Under the pieces are notes generated by a model, which was not told the origin of the DNA, did not search any database, and worked only from the letters and a program-made list of their open reading frames with translations. A program made the position numbers and the translations under genes. A DNA stretch of 64,000 bases from Streptomyces flavochromogenes (GTDB lineage: Bacteria; Actinomycetota; Actinomycetes; Streptomycetales; Streptomycetaceae), in contig NZ_JNZO01000023.1 of the NCBI RefSeq assembly GCF_000717595.1, forward strand, positions 44,168-108,167, written 5' to 3'. Positions 1 to 8,227 of this stretch are shown here, in pieces (position 1 is the first letter of the stretch; each line of letters opens with the position of its first letter).

Positions 1-876
1 TACGGCCGCTTCCCCGGCGTGCCCGAGCTGCGCGAGCTGCTCGCCGGGACGCCCGGGGCGCTCGCCGCATTGCGCGAGGCCGTCGCGGACGACCCCGCCC
101 AGCTGCGCGAGCTCGATGCCCGGCAGCGCCAGGCGGAACGCGGTGACGAAGTCGGAGTCCTGCTCGCGGAGCGCATCGCCTTCCTCGACCGGCCCGCCTT
201 CGCCCGCTTCTTCCGGACGGAACGCTCGGAGGGCGAGGGCCCTCAGTTCTCCCTCCGCGCCGTCGAACACCCTCTCCGTGTCCGCGTCGACCTCCCCCAG
301 CGCGGACATGCCGAGGCCTCACGGATCGTCTCCCGGCTGCTGTTGGCCCAGTTCGCCGAGGCCGCTCTCGCCCGTCGAGACCGTTCCCTCTTCGCCTGCC
401 TGGTCCTCGACGACGCCACGTACACCGTCACCGGCGAGTCCGTCCGTGCCCTCCAGCGGCTGCGCTCGGCCAACGCGGGCGTGCTTCTCGCCCTGCGCAG
501 CCTGGAGGACGTCCCCGAGGCGCTGCGCGGTCCGCTGCTCGGGGCGGTCGGCTGCCGGATGGCCTTCTCCGGCATCGCGCCGTGGGACGGCGGGCGGTTT
601 GCGGAGACATGGGGCACCGAATGGGTGCAGACCCGTGATGTCACCAACCGGCAGATCATCTCCGACGAGCCTCTCACCAAGGCCCTGCACTTCATGCGGC
701 GTCTCGTCACCGGCAAGGCGACGACCGCCGAAGCCGTGACTGTACGGGAAGTGGAGCGGCAGCGGTGGTCGGCGTCCGATCTCGCCCACGACGTCCCCGC
801 CGGGCACGCCGTTCTGTCCCTCACCCATGTGCGGGGCGAGCACGCGCCGCCCCTGCTCGTGGACCTGCGGGGCTGA
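1..876 (+). CDS. C-terminal part of a TraM/VirD4-like ATP/GTP-binding protein (5' end outside window)
   Basis: The reading frame is open from the first base, so this is the 3' part of a longer gene; the GTG at 19 is only an internal candidate start. The visible 285 residues resemble the C-terminal half of the large ATP/GTP-binding proteins of Streptomyces related to TraM-recognition/VirD4 ATPases. Support is a hydrophobic strand ending in acidic residues (CLVLDDATY, near residues 126-134), like a Walker B strand, followed by a sensor-like segment (GVLLALRSLEDV) and the phrase ECW-style TWGTEWVQTRDVT. The P-loop would lie upstream and cannot be checked. The gene ends about 100 bases before a strong hairpin. 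Family assignment is inference; that it is coding is clear from length and codon pattern. Confidence 0.55.
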   Translation, partial: YGRFPGVPELRELLAGTPGALAALREAVADDPAQLRELDARQRQAERGDEVGVLLAERIAFLDRPAFARFFRTERSEGEGPQFSLRAVEHPLRVRVDLPQRGHAEASRIVSRLLLAQFAEAALARRDRSLFACLVLDDATYTVTGESVRALQRLRSANAGVLLALRSLEDVPEALRGPLLGAVGCRMAFSGIAPWDGGRFAETWGTEWVQTRDVTNRQIISDEPLTKALHFMRRLVTGKATTAEAVTVREVERQRWSASDLAHDVPAGHAVLSLTHVRGEHAPPLLVDLRG

Positions 877-972
877 GACGGGTCGGGGCGGACCGGGGGC
901 GGCGTCGAGTCCCGCGGTGCGTCATCCGCGCGTCCCGAGCCGGAGCGGGCATCGGTCCGCCCTGGCACAATC

Positions 973-1002
973 GGGGGCGCCGCTCGGCTGAGCGGCGCCC
1001 CC
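973..1002 (+). terminator. Hairpin terminator after the first gene
   Basis: A perfect 13-bp inverted repeat (GGGGGCGCCGCTC with its complement) has a 4-base loop, GGCT. There is no U tract, which is common in Streptomyces. It lies just before the pucR-type gene. Confidence 0.7.
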
Positions 1003-1027
1003 TCGCTCAAAGGTCCGACGGTCCCCA

Positions 1028-2584
1028 ATGCCGCCCACCCTCGCCTCCCTCGTCCAGCACTCCTCCCTGAAGCTCGTCGTCCGGGCGGGGGAGGACCGGC
1101 TGGACACCCCCGTCCGCTGGGCGCACGTCAGCGAGCTCGCCGACCCCGTTCCGTACATGGAGGGCGGCGAGCTCCTCCTCACCACCGCGCTCACGCTCGA
1201 CGCGGAGGACCTGGAGGCGATGCGCCGCTACGTGCGGCGGCTGCTCGGCGCGGGGGTCGTCGGGCTCGGCTTCGCCGTCGGGGTCAACTACGACGAGATC
1301 CCGCCCGCCCTGCTCGACGCCGCCCGCGACGAGCACCTGCCCCTCCTCGAAGTGCCGCGCCGGACCCCCTTCCTCGCCATCAGCAAGGCCGTGTCCGCGG
1401 CCATCTCCGCCGACCAGTACCGCGCCGTCACCGCCGGCTTCGAGGCCCAGCGCGAGCTGACCCGCGCCGCGCTCGCCGAAGGCCCCGAGGCCGTCGTCGC
1501 CCGGCTCGCCGCCCACGTCGACGGCTGGGCCGCGCTCTACGACACCTCCGGCACCGTCGTCGCCGTGTCGCCCGACTGGGCGGCGCGCCGGGCCGCCCGC
1601 CTCACCCCCGACGTCGAGCGGCTGCGCGACCGGCCCGCGCCCGCCAGCGCCGTCGTCGGCGGTACGGACGACCGCGTCGAGCTCCAGTCGCTCGGCACCG
1701 GACGGCGCGTCCGCGGCGCCCTCGCCGTCGGCACCGGCGCACCCCTCGGGACTGCCGAGCGGTACGCGGTGCACTCGGCGATCGCCCTGCTCACCCTCAC
1801 GACGGAACGCTCCCGTTCGCTCCAGGCCGCCGAACAGCGCCTCGGCGCCGCGGTCCTGAAGATGATGCTCGCCGGTCAGCCGGACCACGCGCGTGCGGTG
1901 GCCGGTGATGTGTACGGCGGGCTGCTCGACGCCCCCTTCCGGCTCCTCGTCGCCGAACCCGCCGGAGGCGACCCCACCGGCGAGCCGGCGCTGCAGGTCC
2001 TCGCCGAGGCCCTGGAGTCGGCGGCCGCACGCGCGGGCGAGGCGGTGCTCGCGGTCCCCGAGAGCGAACAGCGGCTCGTCGTCCTCGCCGGCGACGCGGG
2101 CGCGGTCGTCGCCGCCTGCGAGGGCTACGCCGAACGGGACGCCGAGGACGCGGGCCTCACCATCGGCCTCTCGGCCCCGGCCGGCCCGATCACCGCCGCC
2201 ACCGCGTACAAGCAGGCGGAACAGGCCCTCTCGGTGGCGAGGCGGCGCGGCAAGGCTCTCGTCGAGCACGAGGACCTCGCGGCGGGCTCGGTCCTGCCGC
2301 TCCTCGCCGACGACGCCGTCCGCGCCTTCGCCGACGGGATGCTCCGCGCCCTCCGGGACCACGACGCGACGGGCCGCGGCGATCTCGTCGCCTCGCTGCG
2401 CGCCTGGCTCTCCCGGCACGGCCAGTGGGACGCGGCCGCGGCCGACCTGGGCGTCCACCGGCACACCCTGCGCTACCGGATGCGGCGGGTGGAGGAGATC
2501 CTCGGCCGCTCGCTCGACGACCCGGACGTACGGATGGAGCTGTGGCTGGCGCTGAAGGCGACGGGGGAGGACGGCACGGAGTAG
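1028..2584 (+). CDS. PucR family transcriptional regulator
   Basis: This 518-residue protein is predicted to be a cytoplasmic DNA-binding regulator. The N-terminal 120 residues form a PucR-type (purine catabolism) ligand-sensing domain, with the characteristic opening in which an ELADP motif is followed by GGELLLTTAL. The centre looks like a GGDEF-derived/CdaR-like sensor segment. The C-terminus carries the PucR helix-turn-helix domain: a FADGMLRALRDHD segment, then LGVHRHTLRYRMRRVEEILG near residues 474-494, the recognition helix of this family. The length is normal for full-length actinobacterial PucR proteins. The ATG at 1028 is chosen because the conserved domain begins within a few residues. 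Related proteins control purine, amino-acid or polyamine use; the regulated genes here are unknown. The next aldehyde dehydrogenase is a possible target, but this is only inference. Confidence 0.88.
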   Translation: MPPTLASLVQHSSLKLVVRAGEDRLDTPVRWAHVSELADPVPYMEGGELLLTTALTLDAEDLEAMRRYVRRLLGAGVVGLGFAVGVNYDEIPPALLDAARDEHLPLLEVPRRTPFLAISKAVSAAISADQYRAVTAGFEAQRELTRAALAEGPEAVVARLAAHVDGWAALYDTSGTVVAVSPDWAARRAARLTPDVERLRDRPAPASAVVGGTDDRVELQSLGTGRRVRGALAVGTGAPLGTAERYAVHSAIALLTLTTERSRSLQAAEQRLGAAVLKMMLAGQPDHARAVAGDVYGGLLDAPFRLLVAEPAGGDPTGEPALQVLAEALESAAARAGEAVLAVPESEQRLVVLAGDAGAVVAACEGYAERDAEDAGLTIGLSAPAGPITAATAYKQAEQALSVARRRGKALVEHEDLAAGSVLPLLADDAVRAFADGMLRALRDHDATGRGDLVASLRAWLSRHGQWDAAAADLGVHRHTLRYRMRRVEEILGRSLDDPDVRMELWLALKATGEDGTE

Positions 2585-2625
2585 CGATGTGGCGGAGTAG
2601 CGGAGTGGTGGAGTAGCGCGGCTGG
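2578..2625 (+). repeat. Three-copy 16-nt tandem repeat at the pucR stop
   Basis: GGAGTAGCG occurs at 2578, 2594 and 2610, exactly 16 bases apart, with partly conserved G-rich spacers. The first copy contains the TAG stop of the PucR gene. It looks like a slippage product. Confidence 0.6.
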
Positions 2626-2704
2626 TGGTGGTCGGTCTCCCCGCCGCGTGCCGTCCGTGGTGCGGCCCCCGCTGGGCGCCTCCGTCCCCGGTGCCGCAGG
2701 GACC

Positions 2705-2902
2705 CTAGTTGTCCCCGCCGCCGTCGTCCCCGCCGCCCCCGACCCTCCTGCGTCGGTTGCCGCTGCGCACCACGTTCCCGAGCGCCAGGGTCACGGCGGC
2801 GACCCCTCGCACCCAGCGGGGGCCGCCCCGAGCGGCCCACACCACGCAGACGCAGCCTCCGATCGCGAGCACCAGGACGCCGGTCAACGCGAGCACGATC
2901 AT
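2705..2902 (-). CDS. Small single-pass membrane protein
   Basis: This 65-residue protein starts at the ATG at 2902, preceded by a good ribosome binding site (AGGGGGA about 7 bases upstream). The N-terminus is a transmembrane helix (MIVLALTGVLVLAIGGCVCVVW). It is followed by a short loop, an amphipathic stretch, and a basic then Gly/Asp-rich tail ending DDGGGDN. A longer frame upstream exists but lacks a ribosome binding site. I do not recognise a family; short proteins of this layout are common hypothetical membrane proteins in Streptomyces. It converges with the PucR gene and diverges from the EamA transporter. Confidence 0.55.
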   Translation of the reverse strand: MIVLALTGVLVLAIGGCVCVVWAARGGPRWVRGVAAVTLALGNVVRSGNRRRRVGGGGDDGGGDN

Positions 2903-3067
2903 GCGAGTCCCCCTGTGTTTCGTCTCCCTCCACCGCTTCCGCGGCGGGTCCGGACATCCTGTCATTACCCGAAAACGTTCACCGCGCGCCCGCGTACAGG
3001 CCTCCGCCTGCCCGAATGCGGGCAATTCTCTTGGTCATCGGGCCTTTCAGTCCCTACTCTCCTGCTC

Positions 3068-4132
3068 ATGACAAGCCCCGCCGTCGATCCGGCCCCCGAG
3101 GCACCCCAGGCCGCTCCCGAACCCGAGTCCCGTACCCCCGCGCGTGCGACCGCGACGACCGTGACCACCCCGACGACCGTGACCACCGCGACCGCAGGGC
3201 TCACCGCGACGCCCGTCCCCGCCGTCGCGACCGCCGCCGCGACCCGTCGGATCTCCGGGGCCGTCTGGGCCGCGCTCGGCATCGTGTACGTCGTCTGGGG
3301 CTCCACGTACCTCGGCATCCGGATCGCCGTCGAGACGATGCCGCCGTTCCTCTCCTCCGGCGTCCGCTTCGTCACCGCCGGCCTGCTCCTCGCCGGGATC
3401 ATCGCCTGGCGACAGGGTCCCGCCGCCCTCAAGGTCGACCGGCGGCAGCTCGGGTCGGCCGTGCTCGTCGGTCTGCTCCTGATCCTCGGCGGCAACGCCC
3501 TCGTCGTCCTCGCCGAGACCTCCATACCCTCCGGCCTGGCCGCCCTCCTCATCTCCGTCGTCCCGGCCTGGGTCGTGATCCTGAAGGCCGCCACCGGCCG
3601 GCGGCCGAGCGCGGGCGGTCTCGCCGGAGTGCTCCTGGGGCTCGTGGGGCTCGCCGTGCTCACCCTGCCGGGGATCAGCGGTGAGGTGAAGGTCGGCGGG
3701 GTCGTCCTCGTCGTGGTCGCGACCCTGCTGTGGTCCGTCGGGTCGTTCTCCTCCGCGCGCCTCCCGATGCCCGCGAACCCCTTCACCGCCAGTGCGTACG
3801 AGATGATCGCGGGCGGTCTCGCCGGCGCGGCCCTCGGCCTGTTCCGGGGCGAGCACCACGGCCTCGACCTGGCCGAGATCTCGACCCGCTCGTGGGTCGC
3901 GCTCGGCTATCTGATCGTCTTCGGCTCGCTGATCGCCTTCACCGCGTACGCGTGGCTCCTGCAGGCCGCACCGCTCTCGCTCGTCGCCACGTACGCGTAC
4001 GTGAACCCCGTCGTCGCGGTCGCCCTCGGTGCCCTCGTCCTGAACGAGGCGCTGTCGTGGCCCATCGTCCTCGGCGGCGCGATCGTCGTCGGCGGAGTCT
4101 GTCTCATCGTCTCGACGGAACGGCGCGGATGA
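3068..4132 (+). CDS. EamA family (DMT superfamily) exporter
   Basis: This 354-residue inner-membrane protein has two EamA repeats and about ten transmembrane helices, starting with GIVYVVWGSTYLGIRIAVE, the signature opening of YedA/RhaT-like DMT transporters. The second repeat ends with TYAYVNPVVAVALGALVLNE, the other family hallmark. About 55 Ala/Thr/Pro-rich residues precede the first helix, which is longer than usual. The ATG at 3068 is chosen; a frame extending upstream to 2648 has no similarity to the family. Members export metabolites or amino acids, and the substrate here cannot be told. It stands alone between the small membrane protein and a 300-base non-coding gap. Confidence 0.88.
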   Translation: MTSPAVDPAPEAPQAAPEPESRTPARATATTVTTPTTVTTATAGLTATPVPAVATAAATRRISGAVWAALGIVYVVWGSTYLGIRIAVETMPPFLSSGVRFVTAGLLLAGIIAWRQGPAALKVDRRQLGSAVLVGLLLILGGNALVVLAETSIPSGLAALLISVVPAWVVILKAATGRRPSAGGLAGVLLGLVGLAVLTLPGISGEVKVGGVVLVVVATLLWSVGSFSSARLPMPANPFTASAYEMIAGGLAGAALGLFRGEHHGLDLAEISTRSWVALGYLIVFGSLIAFTAYAWLLQAAPLSLVATYAYVNPVVAVALGALVLNEALSWPIVLGGAIVVGGVCLIVSTERRG

Positions 4133-4435
4133 CCCGGCGGCCTCCGGTGCGCCACCTCCTGGCCGTCCTCTGCACCTCCTGATCGTCTTCCCGCGCACCT
4201 CCTGATCGTTCTCGCCTCGCAGCACCTCCTCCCGTGCGGCGCCGCCCGAACGTTCTCCCGTGTGGCGGCCCCAGAACGCTCCCGTCCCCTGAGGCGACTC
4301 CCCCTCTTCGGCCAATTCGGACAGAGGTTCCGACCCATCACTCCACACCGGACAAGCCCACGCCCGCCGCCCCGGCCCTAACGTGTCACGAGAGCAATCG
4401 CTCGCACCCCCCGATACGGAAAGGGCCGGGACGCA
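4133..4435. repeat. Non-coding gap with four CACCTCCT motifs
   Basis: No gene is seen in this 303-base gap. CACCTCCT occurs at 4153, 4173, 4196 and 4223; two of the copies extend to CACCTCCTGATCGT. Further C-rich degenerate units (CGAACGTTCTCCCGTG and AGAACGCTCCCGTC) follow. The motif equals the anti-Shine-Dalgarno end of 16S rRNA, which may be chance. The last 60 bases should hold the promoter and ribosome binding site (GAAAGG) of the aldehyde dehydrogenase. Confidence 0.5.
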
Positions 4436-5881
4436 ATGACGACCACCCACGCCTTCTGGCTCGCCGGCCGCGAGGCCACCGGCGAGGCCACCTTCGACGT
4501 CACGAACTCCTTCGACGGACGTCTGGTCGGCAAGGTCAGCGTGCCCACCGAGGCCCAGGTCGAGGAGGCCGTCGCCGCCGCGCACGCCGTCGTCGACGAG
4601 TTCGCCGCGACCCCGGCGCACGTCCGCGCCGCCGCCCTCGACCACGTGTCGAAGCGGCTCGCCGAGCGCACCGAGGAGATCGCCCTGGTGATCTCCGCCG
4701 AGAACGGCAAGCCCATCAAGTGGGCCCGCGGCGAGGTAGGCCGTGCCGTCTCCGTCTTCCGTTTCGCCGCCGAGGAGGCCCGCCGCTGGAACGCCGGCGA
4801 GGCCCAGCGCCTGGACACCGAGGCCGGTGGTGCGGGCCGCCTCGCGCTGACCCGCCGTATCCCCAAGGGTGTCGTCCTCGGCATCGCGCCGTTCAACTTC
4901 CCGCTGAACCTCAGCGCCCACAAGGTCGCCCCGGCCATCGCCGTCGGCGCCCCGATCATCCTCAAGCCGGCGCCGTCGACTCCGATCTCCTCCCTGATCC
5001 TGGGCGAGATCCTGGCCGAGACCGACCTGCCGGCCGGCTCCTGGTCGATCCTGACCGTGCCGAACGACCGCATGCCCGCCCTCGTCAAGGACGAGCGCCT
5101 TCCGGTCATCTCGTTCACCGGCTCCGACACCGTCGGCTACGCCATCCAGCAGTCGGTGCCCCACAAGCACTGCACCCTGGAGCTCGGCGGCAACGCCGCG
5201 GCCGTCGTCCTCCCCGACTGGTCCTCCGAGGAGGACCTGGACTGGGCGGCGAGCCGTATCGCCACCTTCTCCAACTACCAGGGCGGCCAGTCCTGCATCT
5301 CCGTCCAGCGCGTGATCGTCGACTCCTCCGTCCACGACCGCCTGCTGCCGAAGATCGTCGCCGCCGTCGAGGCGCAGGTCACCGGTGACCCGTCCGACGC
5401 CGCCACCGACGTCGGCCCGCTGGTCGACGAGGCCGCCGCGAAGCGCGTCGAGTCCTGGGTGGACGAGGCCGTCGCCGCCGGCGCCAAGCTCCTCGTGGGC
5501 GGCAAGCGCGAGGGCGCGACCTACGCCCCGACCGTGCTCACCGAGCTCCCGGCGGACGTCACGCTGGCCCGTGCCGAGGTCTTCGGCCCGGTCCTGACCA
5601 TCGCCAGGGTCGACGGCGAGGCCGAGGCGTTCGCCGCGGTCAACGACTCCGACTTCGGCCTCCAGGCCGGTGTCTTCACCCACGACCTCCAGGCCGCCTT
5701 CCGCGCCCACCGCGCGCTGGAGGTCGGCGGCGTGATCGTCGGCGACGTCCCCTCGTACCGCGCCGACCAGATGCCGTACGGCGGCGCCAAGCGCTCCGGC
5801 GTCGGCCGCGAGGGCGTCAAGTACGCGATGGACGACTACACCTACGAGCGCGTCCTCGTCCTGACGGGCCTCGCCCTCTAG
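4436..5881 (+). CDS. Aldehyde dehydrogenase family protein
   Basis: This 481-residue cytoplasmic NAD(P)-dependent dehydrogenase oxidises an aldehyde to the acid. The catalytic cysteine is visible in GGQSC (Cys287) and the general-base glutamate in LELGGNAA (Glu249). The N-terminal cofactor fold shows the IAPFNFPLNL and ILKPAPSTP motifs and the GS motif in SFTGSDTVG. The C-terminal end FGVGREG-like segment (SGVGREGVKYAMDDYT) is also typical. Length is normal for the superfamily. The sequence resembles the phosphonoacetaldehyde/lactaldehyde dehydrogenase side of the family, but the substrate cannot be assigned. The ATG at 4436 has a GAAAGG-type ribosome binding site nearby. It is a single gene closed by a strong terminator. 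Confidence 0.92.
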   Translation: MTTTHAFWLAGREATGEATFDVTNSFDGRLVGKVSVPTEAQVEEAVAAAHAVVDEFAATPAHVRAAALDHVSKRLAERTEEIALVISAENGKPIKWARGEVGRAVSVFRFAAEEARRWNAGEAQRLDTEAGGAGRLALTRRIPKGVVLGIAPFNFPLNLSAHKVAPAIAVGAPIILKPAPSTPISSLILGEILAETDLPAGSWSILTVPNDRMPALVKDERLPVISFTGSDTVGYAIQQSVPHKHCTLELGGNAAAVVLPDWSSEEDLDWAASRIATFSNYQGGQSCISVQRVIVDSSVHDRLLPKIVAAVEAQVTGDPSDAATDVGPLVDEAAAKRVESWVDEAVAAGAKLLVGGKREGATYAPTVLTELPADVTLARAEVFGPVLTIARVDGEAEAFAAVNDSDFGLQAGVFTHDLQAAFRAHRALEVGGVIVGDVPSYRADQMPYGGAKRSGVGREGVKYAMDDYTYERVLVLTGLAL

Positions 5882-5935
5882 GCGTACGGCGCGCGGCGCG
5901 CGGCGTACCTCGTACGGCGCACGTCCACGAGACCG

Positions 5936-5972
5936 GGCGGTCCGAACCCACTGTGCGGGGGTTCGGGCCGCC
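5936..5972 (+). terminator. Terminator after the aldehyde dehydrogenase
   Basis: A 14-bp inverted repeat (GGCGGTCCGAACCC with its complement, one G-U pair) has a 9-base loop and is followed by TTT. Confidence 0.75.
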
Positions 5973-6009
5973 TTTCGCCGTACGGCCGGGGCTCCGGCCG
6001 GTCTTCCGC

Positions 6010-6045
6010 CTGTCCGTACCCGCAGAAATCGGGTACGACGGACAG
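6010..6045. promoter_or_regulatory. Inverted repeat upstream of the acyl-CoA dehydrogenase
   Basis: CTGTCCGTACCCG at 6010 is mirrored by CGGGTACGACGGACAG at 6030, with a three-base bulge and a 7-base spacer. It ends 20 bases before the start codon, so it could be an operator or a 5' leader hairpin covering the ribosome binding region. Confidence 0.4.
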
Positions 6046-6064
6046 TGAGACCGAGGAGGTGTCC

Positions 6065-7987
6065 ATGTCCGCCCCCACCCAGCGGCCCAAGGTCACCGCA
6101 CACGAGGCCCGGCAGACCGCCGAGGCCGCACGTGAGCGGGACTGGCACAAGCCGAGCTTCGCCAGGGAACTCTTCCTCGGCCGGTTCCGGCTCGACCTCG
6201 TCCATCCCCACCCGCTCCCCGCCGACGAGGACGCCCGGCGCGGCGAGGCCTTCCTGGCCGCCCTCCGCACGTTCTGCGAGACCCGGATCGACGGCGCGCG
6301 GATCGAGCGCGAGGCCCGCATCCCCGACGAGACGCTCGCCGGCCTCAAGGAGCTCGGCGCGCTCGGGATGAAGATCGACCGGAAGTACGGCGGTCTCGGC
6401 CTCACGCAGCTGTACTACAACCGGGCCCTCGCGCTCGTGGGTTCCGCGAGCCCCGCGGTCGGCGCCCTGCTCTCCGCGCATCAGTCGATCGGCGTACCGC
6501 AGCCGCTGAAACTCTTCGGCACCCAGGAGCAGAAGGACGCCTTCCTGCCCCGGCTGGCCCGTACGGACATCTCCGCGTTTCTGCTGACCGAGCCGGACGT
6601 CGGCTCCGACCCGGCGCGGCTGGCCACCACGGCGGTACCGGACGGGGACACGTACGTCCTCGACGGCGTGAAGCTCTGGACCACCAACGGCGTCATCGCC
6701 GACCTGCTCGTCGTCATGGCCCGTGTGCCCGCCTCGGACGGGCATCGCGGCGGCATCACCGCCTTCGTCGTCGAGGCCGGCTCGCCCGGCATCACCGTCG
6801 AGCACCGCAACGCCTTCATGGGCCTGCGCGGACTCGAGAACGGCGTCACCCGCTTCCACGGCGTCCGGGTCCCCGCCGAGAACCGCATCGGCCCCGAGGG
6901 CGCCGGCCTCAAGATCGCCCTCACCACCCTCAACACCGGCCGGCTCTCGCTCCCCGCCACCTGCGCGGGCGCCGGCAAGTGGTGCCTGAAGATCGCCCGC
7001 GAATGGGCGGGCGTCCGCGAGCAGTGGGGCGGGCCGGTCGGCCGCCACGAGGCCGTCGGCACCAAGATCTCCTTCATCGCGGCCACCACCTTCGCCCTGG
7101 AGGCGGTCGTCGACCTCGCCTCCCAGATGGCCGACGAGGACCGCAACGACATCCGCATCGAGGCCGCCCTCGCAAAGCTGTACGGCTCCGAGATGGCCTG
7201 GCTCATCGCCGACGAACTCGTCCAGATCCGGGGCGGCCGCGGCTACGAGACCGCCGACTCCCTCGCCGCCCGCGGCGAACGCGCCGTCCCCGCCGAGCAG
7301 GTCCTGCGCGACCTGCGGATCAACCGGATCTTCGAGGGTTCGACCGAGATCATGCACCTGCTGATCGCCCGCGAGGCCGTCGACGCCCACCTCTCCGTCG
7401 CGGGGGACCTCATCGACCCCGGGAAGTCACTCGCCGACAAGGCGAGAGCGGGCGCGCGGGCGGGCGGCTTCTACGCCCGCTGGCTGCCGGGACTCGTGAC
7501 GGGTCCGGGGCAACTGCCGAGCTCGTACGGCGAGTTCGGCGAGCTGGCGGTGCATCTCCGATACGTCGAACGAACCTCGCGCAGGCTTGCCCGCTCGACC
7601 TTCTACGCGATGTCCCGCTGGCAGGGCCGCATGGAGCTCAAGCAGGCCTTCCTGGGCCGGATCGTCGACATCGGCGCCGAACTCTTCGCGATGAGCGCGG
7701 CCTGTGTACGGGCCGAACTCCTGCGCACCACCGGCGACCACGGCCGGGAGGCCCAGCAGCTCGCGGACGCGTTCTGCCGGCAGGCCCGCCTGCGGATCGA
7801 GGAGCTGTTCGGACGGCTCCGGTCCAACACGGACGAGGTCGACGGGCGGGTCGCCGAGGGGGTCCTGGCGGGCCGGTACGAGTGGCTGGAGGAGGGGATC
7901 GTGGACCCGGGCGACGAGGGCCCGTGGATCGCGGACGCGACACCGGGCCCCTCGACGGAACCGAACGCCCACCGCCGAGTCCCCTGA
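6065..7987 (+). CDS. Acyl-CoA dehydrogenase, large (VLCAD-like) form
   Basis: This 640-residue FAD enzyme introduces the alpha-beta double bond in fatty acyl-CoA oxidation. The core shows the FAD/substrate motif LLTEPDVGSDPARLATTA, the middle motif WTTNGVIADLLVVMARV, and the C-terminal QIRGGRGYET...RDLRINRIFEGSTEIMHL, where the Glu of FEGSTE is the expected catalytic base. About 200 extra residues after the core make it longer than the usual 380-residue enzymes, as in very-long-chain or ACAD9-like proteins. The ATG at 6065 is preferred over the in-frame GTG at 6059, because GAGGAG (6053-6058) is correctly spaced only from the former. An inverted repeat just upstream may regulate it. The pathway role beyond fatty acid oxidation is unknown. 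Confidence 0.9.
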   Translation: MSAPTQRPKVTAHEARQTAEAARERDWHKPSFARELFLGRFRLDLVHPHPLPADEDARRGEAFLAALRTFCETRIDGARIEREARIPDETLAGLKELGALGMKIDRKYGGLGLTQLYYNRALALVGSASPAVGALLSAHQSIGVPQPLKLFGTQEQKDAFLPRLARTDISAFLLTEPDVGSDPARLATTAVPDGDTYVLDGVKLWTTNGVIADLLVVMARVPASDGHRGGITAFVVEAGSPGITVEHRNAFMGLRGLENGVTRFHGVRVPAENRIGPEGAGLKIALTTLNTGRLSLPATCAGAGKWCLKIAREWAGVREQWGGPVGRHEAVGTKISFIAATTFALEAVVDLASQMADEDRNDIRIEAALAKLYGSEMAWLIADELVQIRGGRGYETADSLAARGERAVPAEQVLRDLRINRIFEGSTEIMHLLIAREAVDAHLSVAGDLIDPGKSLADKARAGARAGGFYARWLPGLVTGPGQLPSSYGEFGELAVHLRYVERTSRRLARSTFYAMSRWQGRMELKQAFLGRIVDIGAELFAMSAACVRAELLRTTGDHGREAQQLADAFCRQARLRIEELFGRLRSNTDEVDGRVAEGVLAGRYEWLEEGIVDPGDEGPWIADATPGPSTEPNAHRRVP

Positions 7988-8032
7988 CCCCCGGCGCCCC
8001 GGCCCCACGTCGGGGCATCCGCCGGGACGGAA

Positions 8033-8063
8033 CGGGTGGGCGCAACGGAACGGCGCCCACCCG
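8033..8063 (+). terminator. Terminator after the acyl-CoA dehydrogenase
   Basis: A perfect 11-bp stem (CGGGTGGGCGC with its complement) has a 9-base loop. A second, imperfect C5/G5 hairpin follows at 8064-8086. The remaining bases to 8227 show no gene. Confidence 0.65.
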
Positions 8064-8227
8064 CCCCCAGGACTTCGTCCAGGGGGACCCCCGAGCGGGA
8101 CGATCGCCCCTGCGGCGGTGGCGAGGCACCGCCCCGCGAGGCGCGGCCCGCAGTCCCGCACGGCTCACCCCCGTCCACGGTGCGGACCGCGGCGCGACGG
8201 CCCCGTGCCGCACGGCAGGATGATCCC

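Noticed and set aside
3047..7390. Minus-strand open frame of 1447 codons
   Set aside because: It is antisense to the transporter, aldehyde dehydrogenase and acyl-CoA dehydrogenase. Its composition (Gly/Asp/Arg/Glu) is the mirror of GC-rich codons, and no domain is seen.
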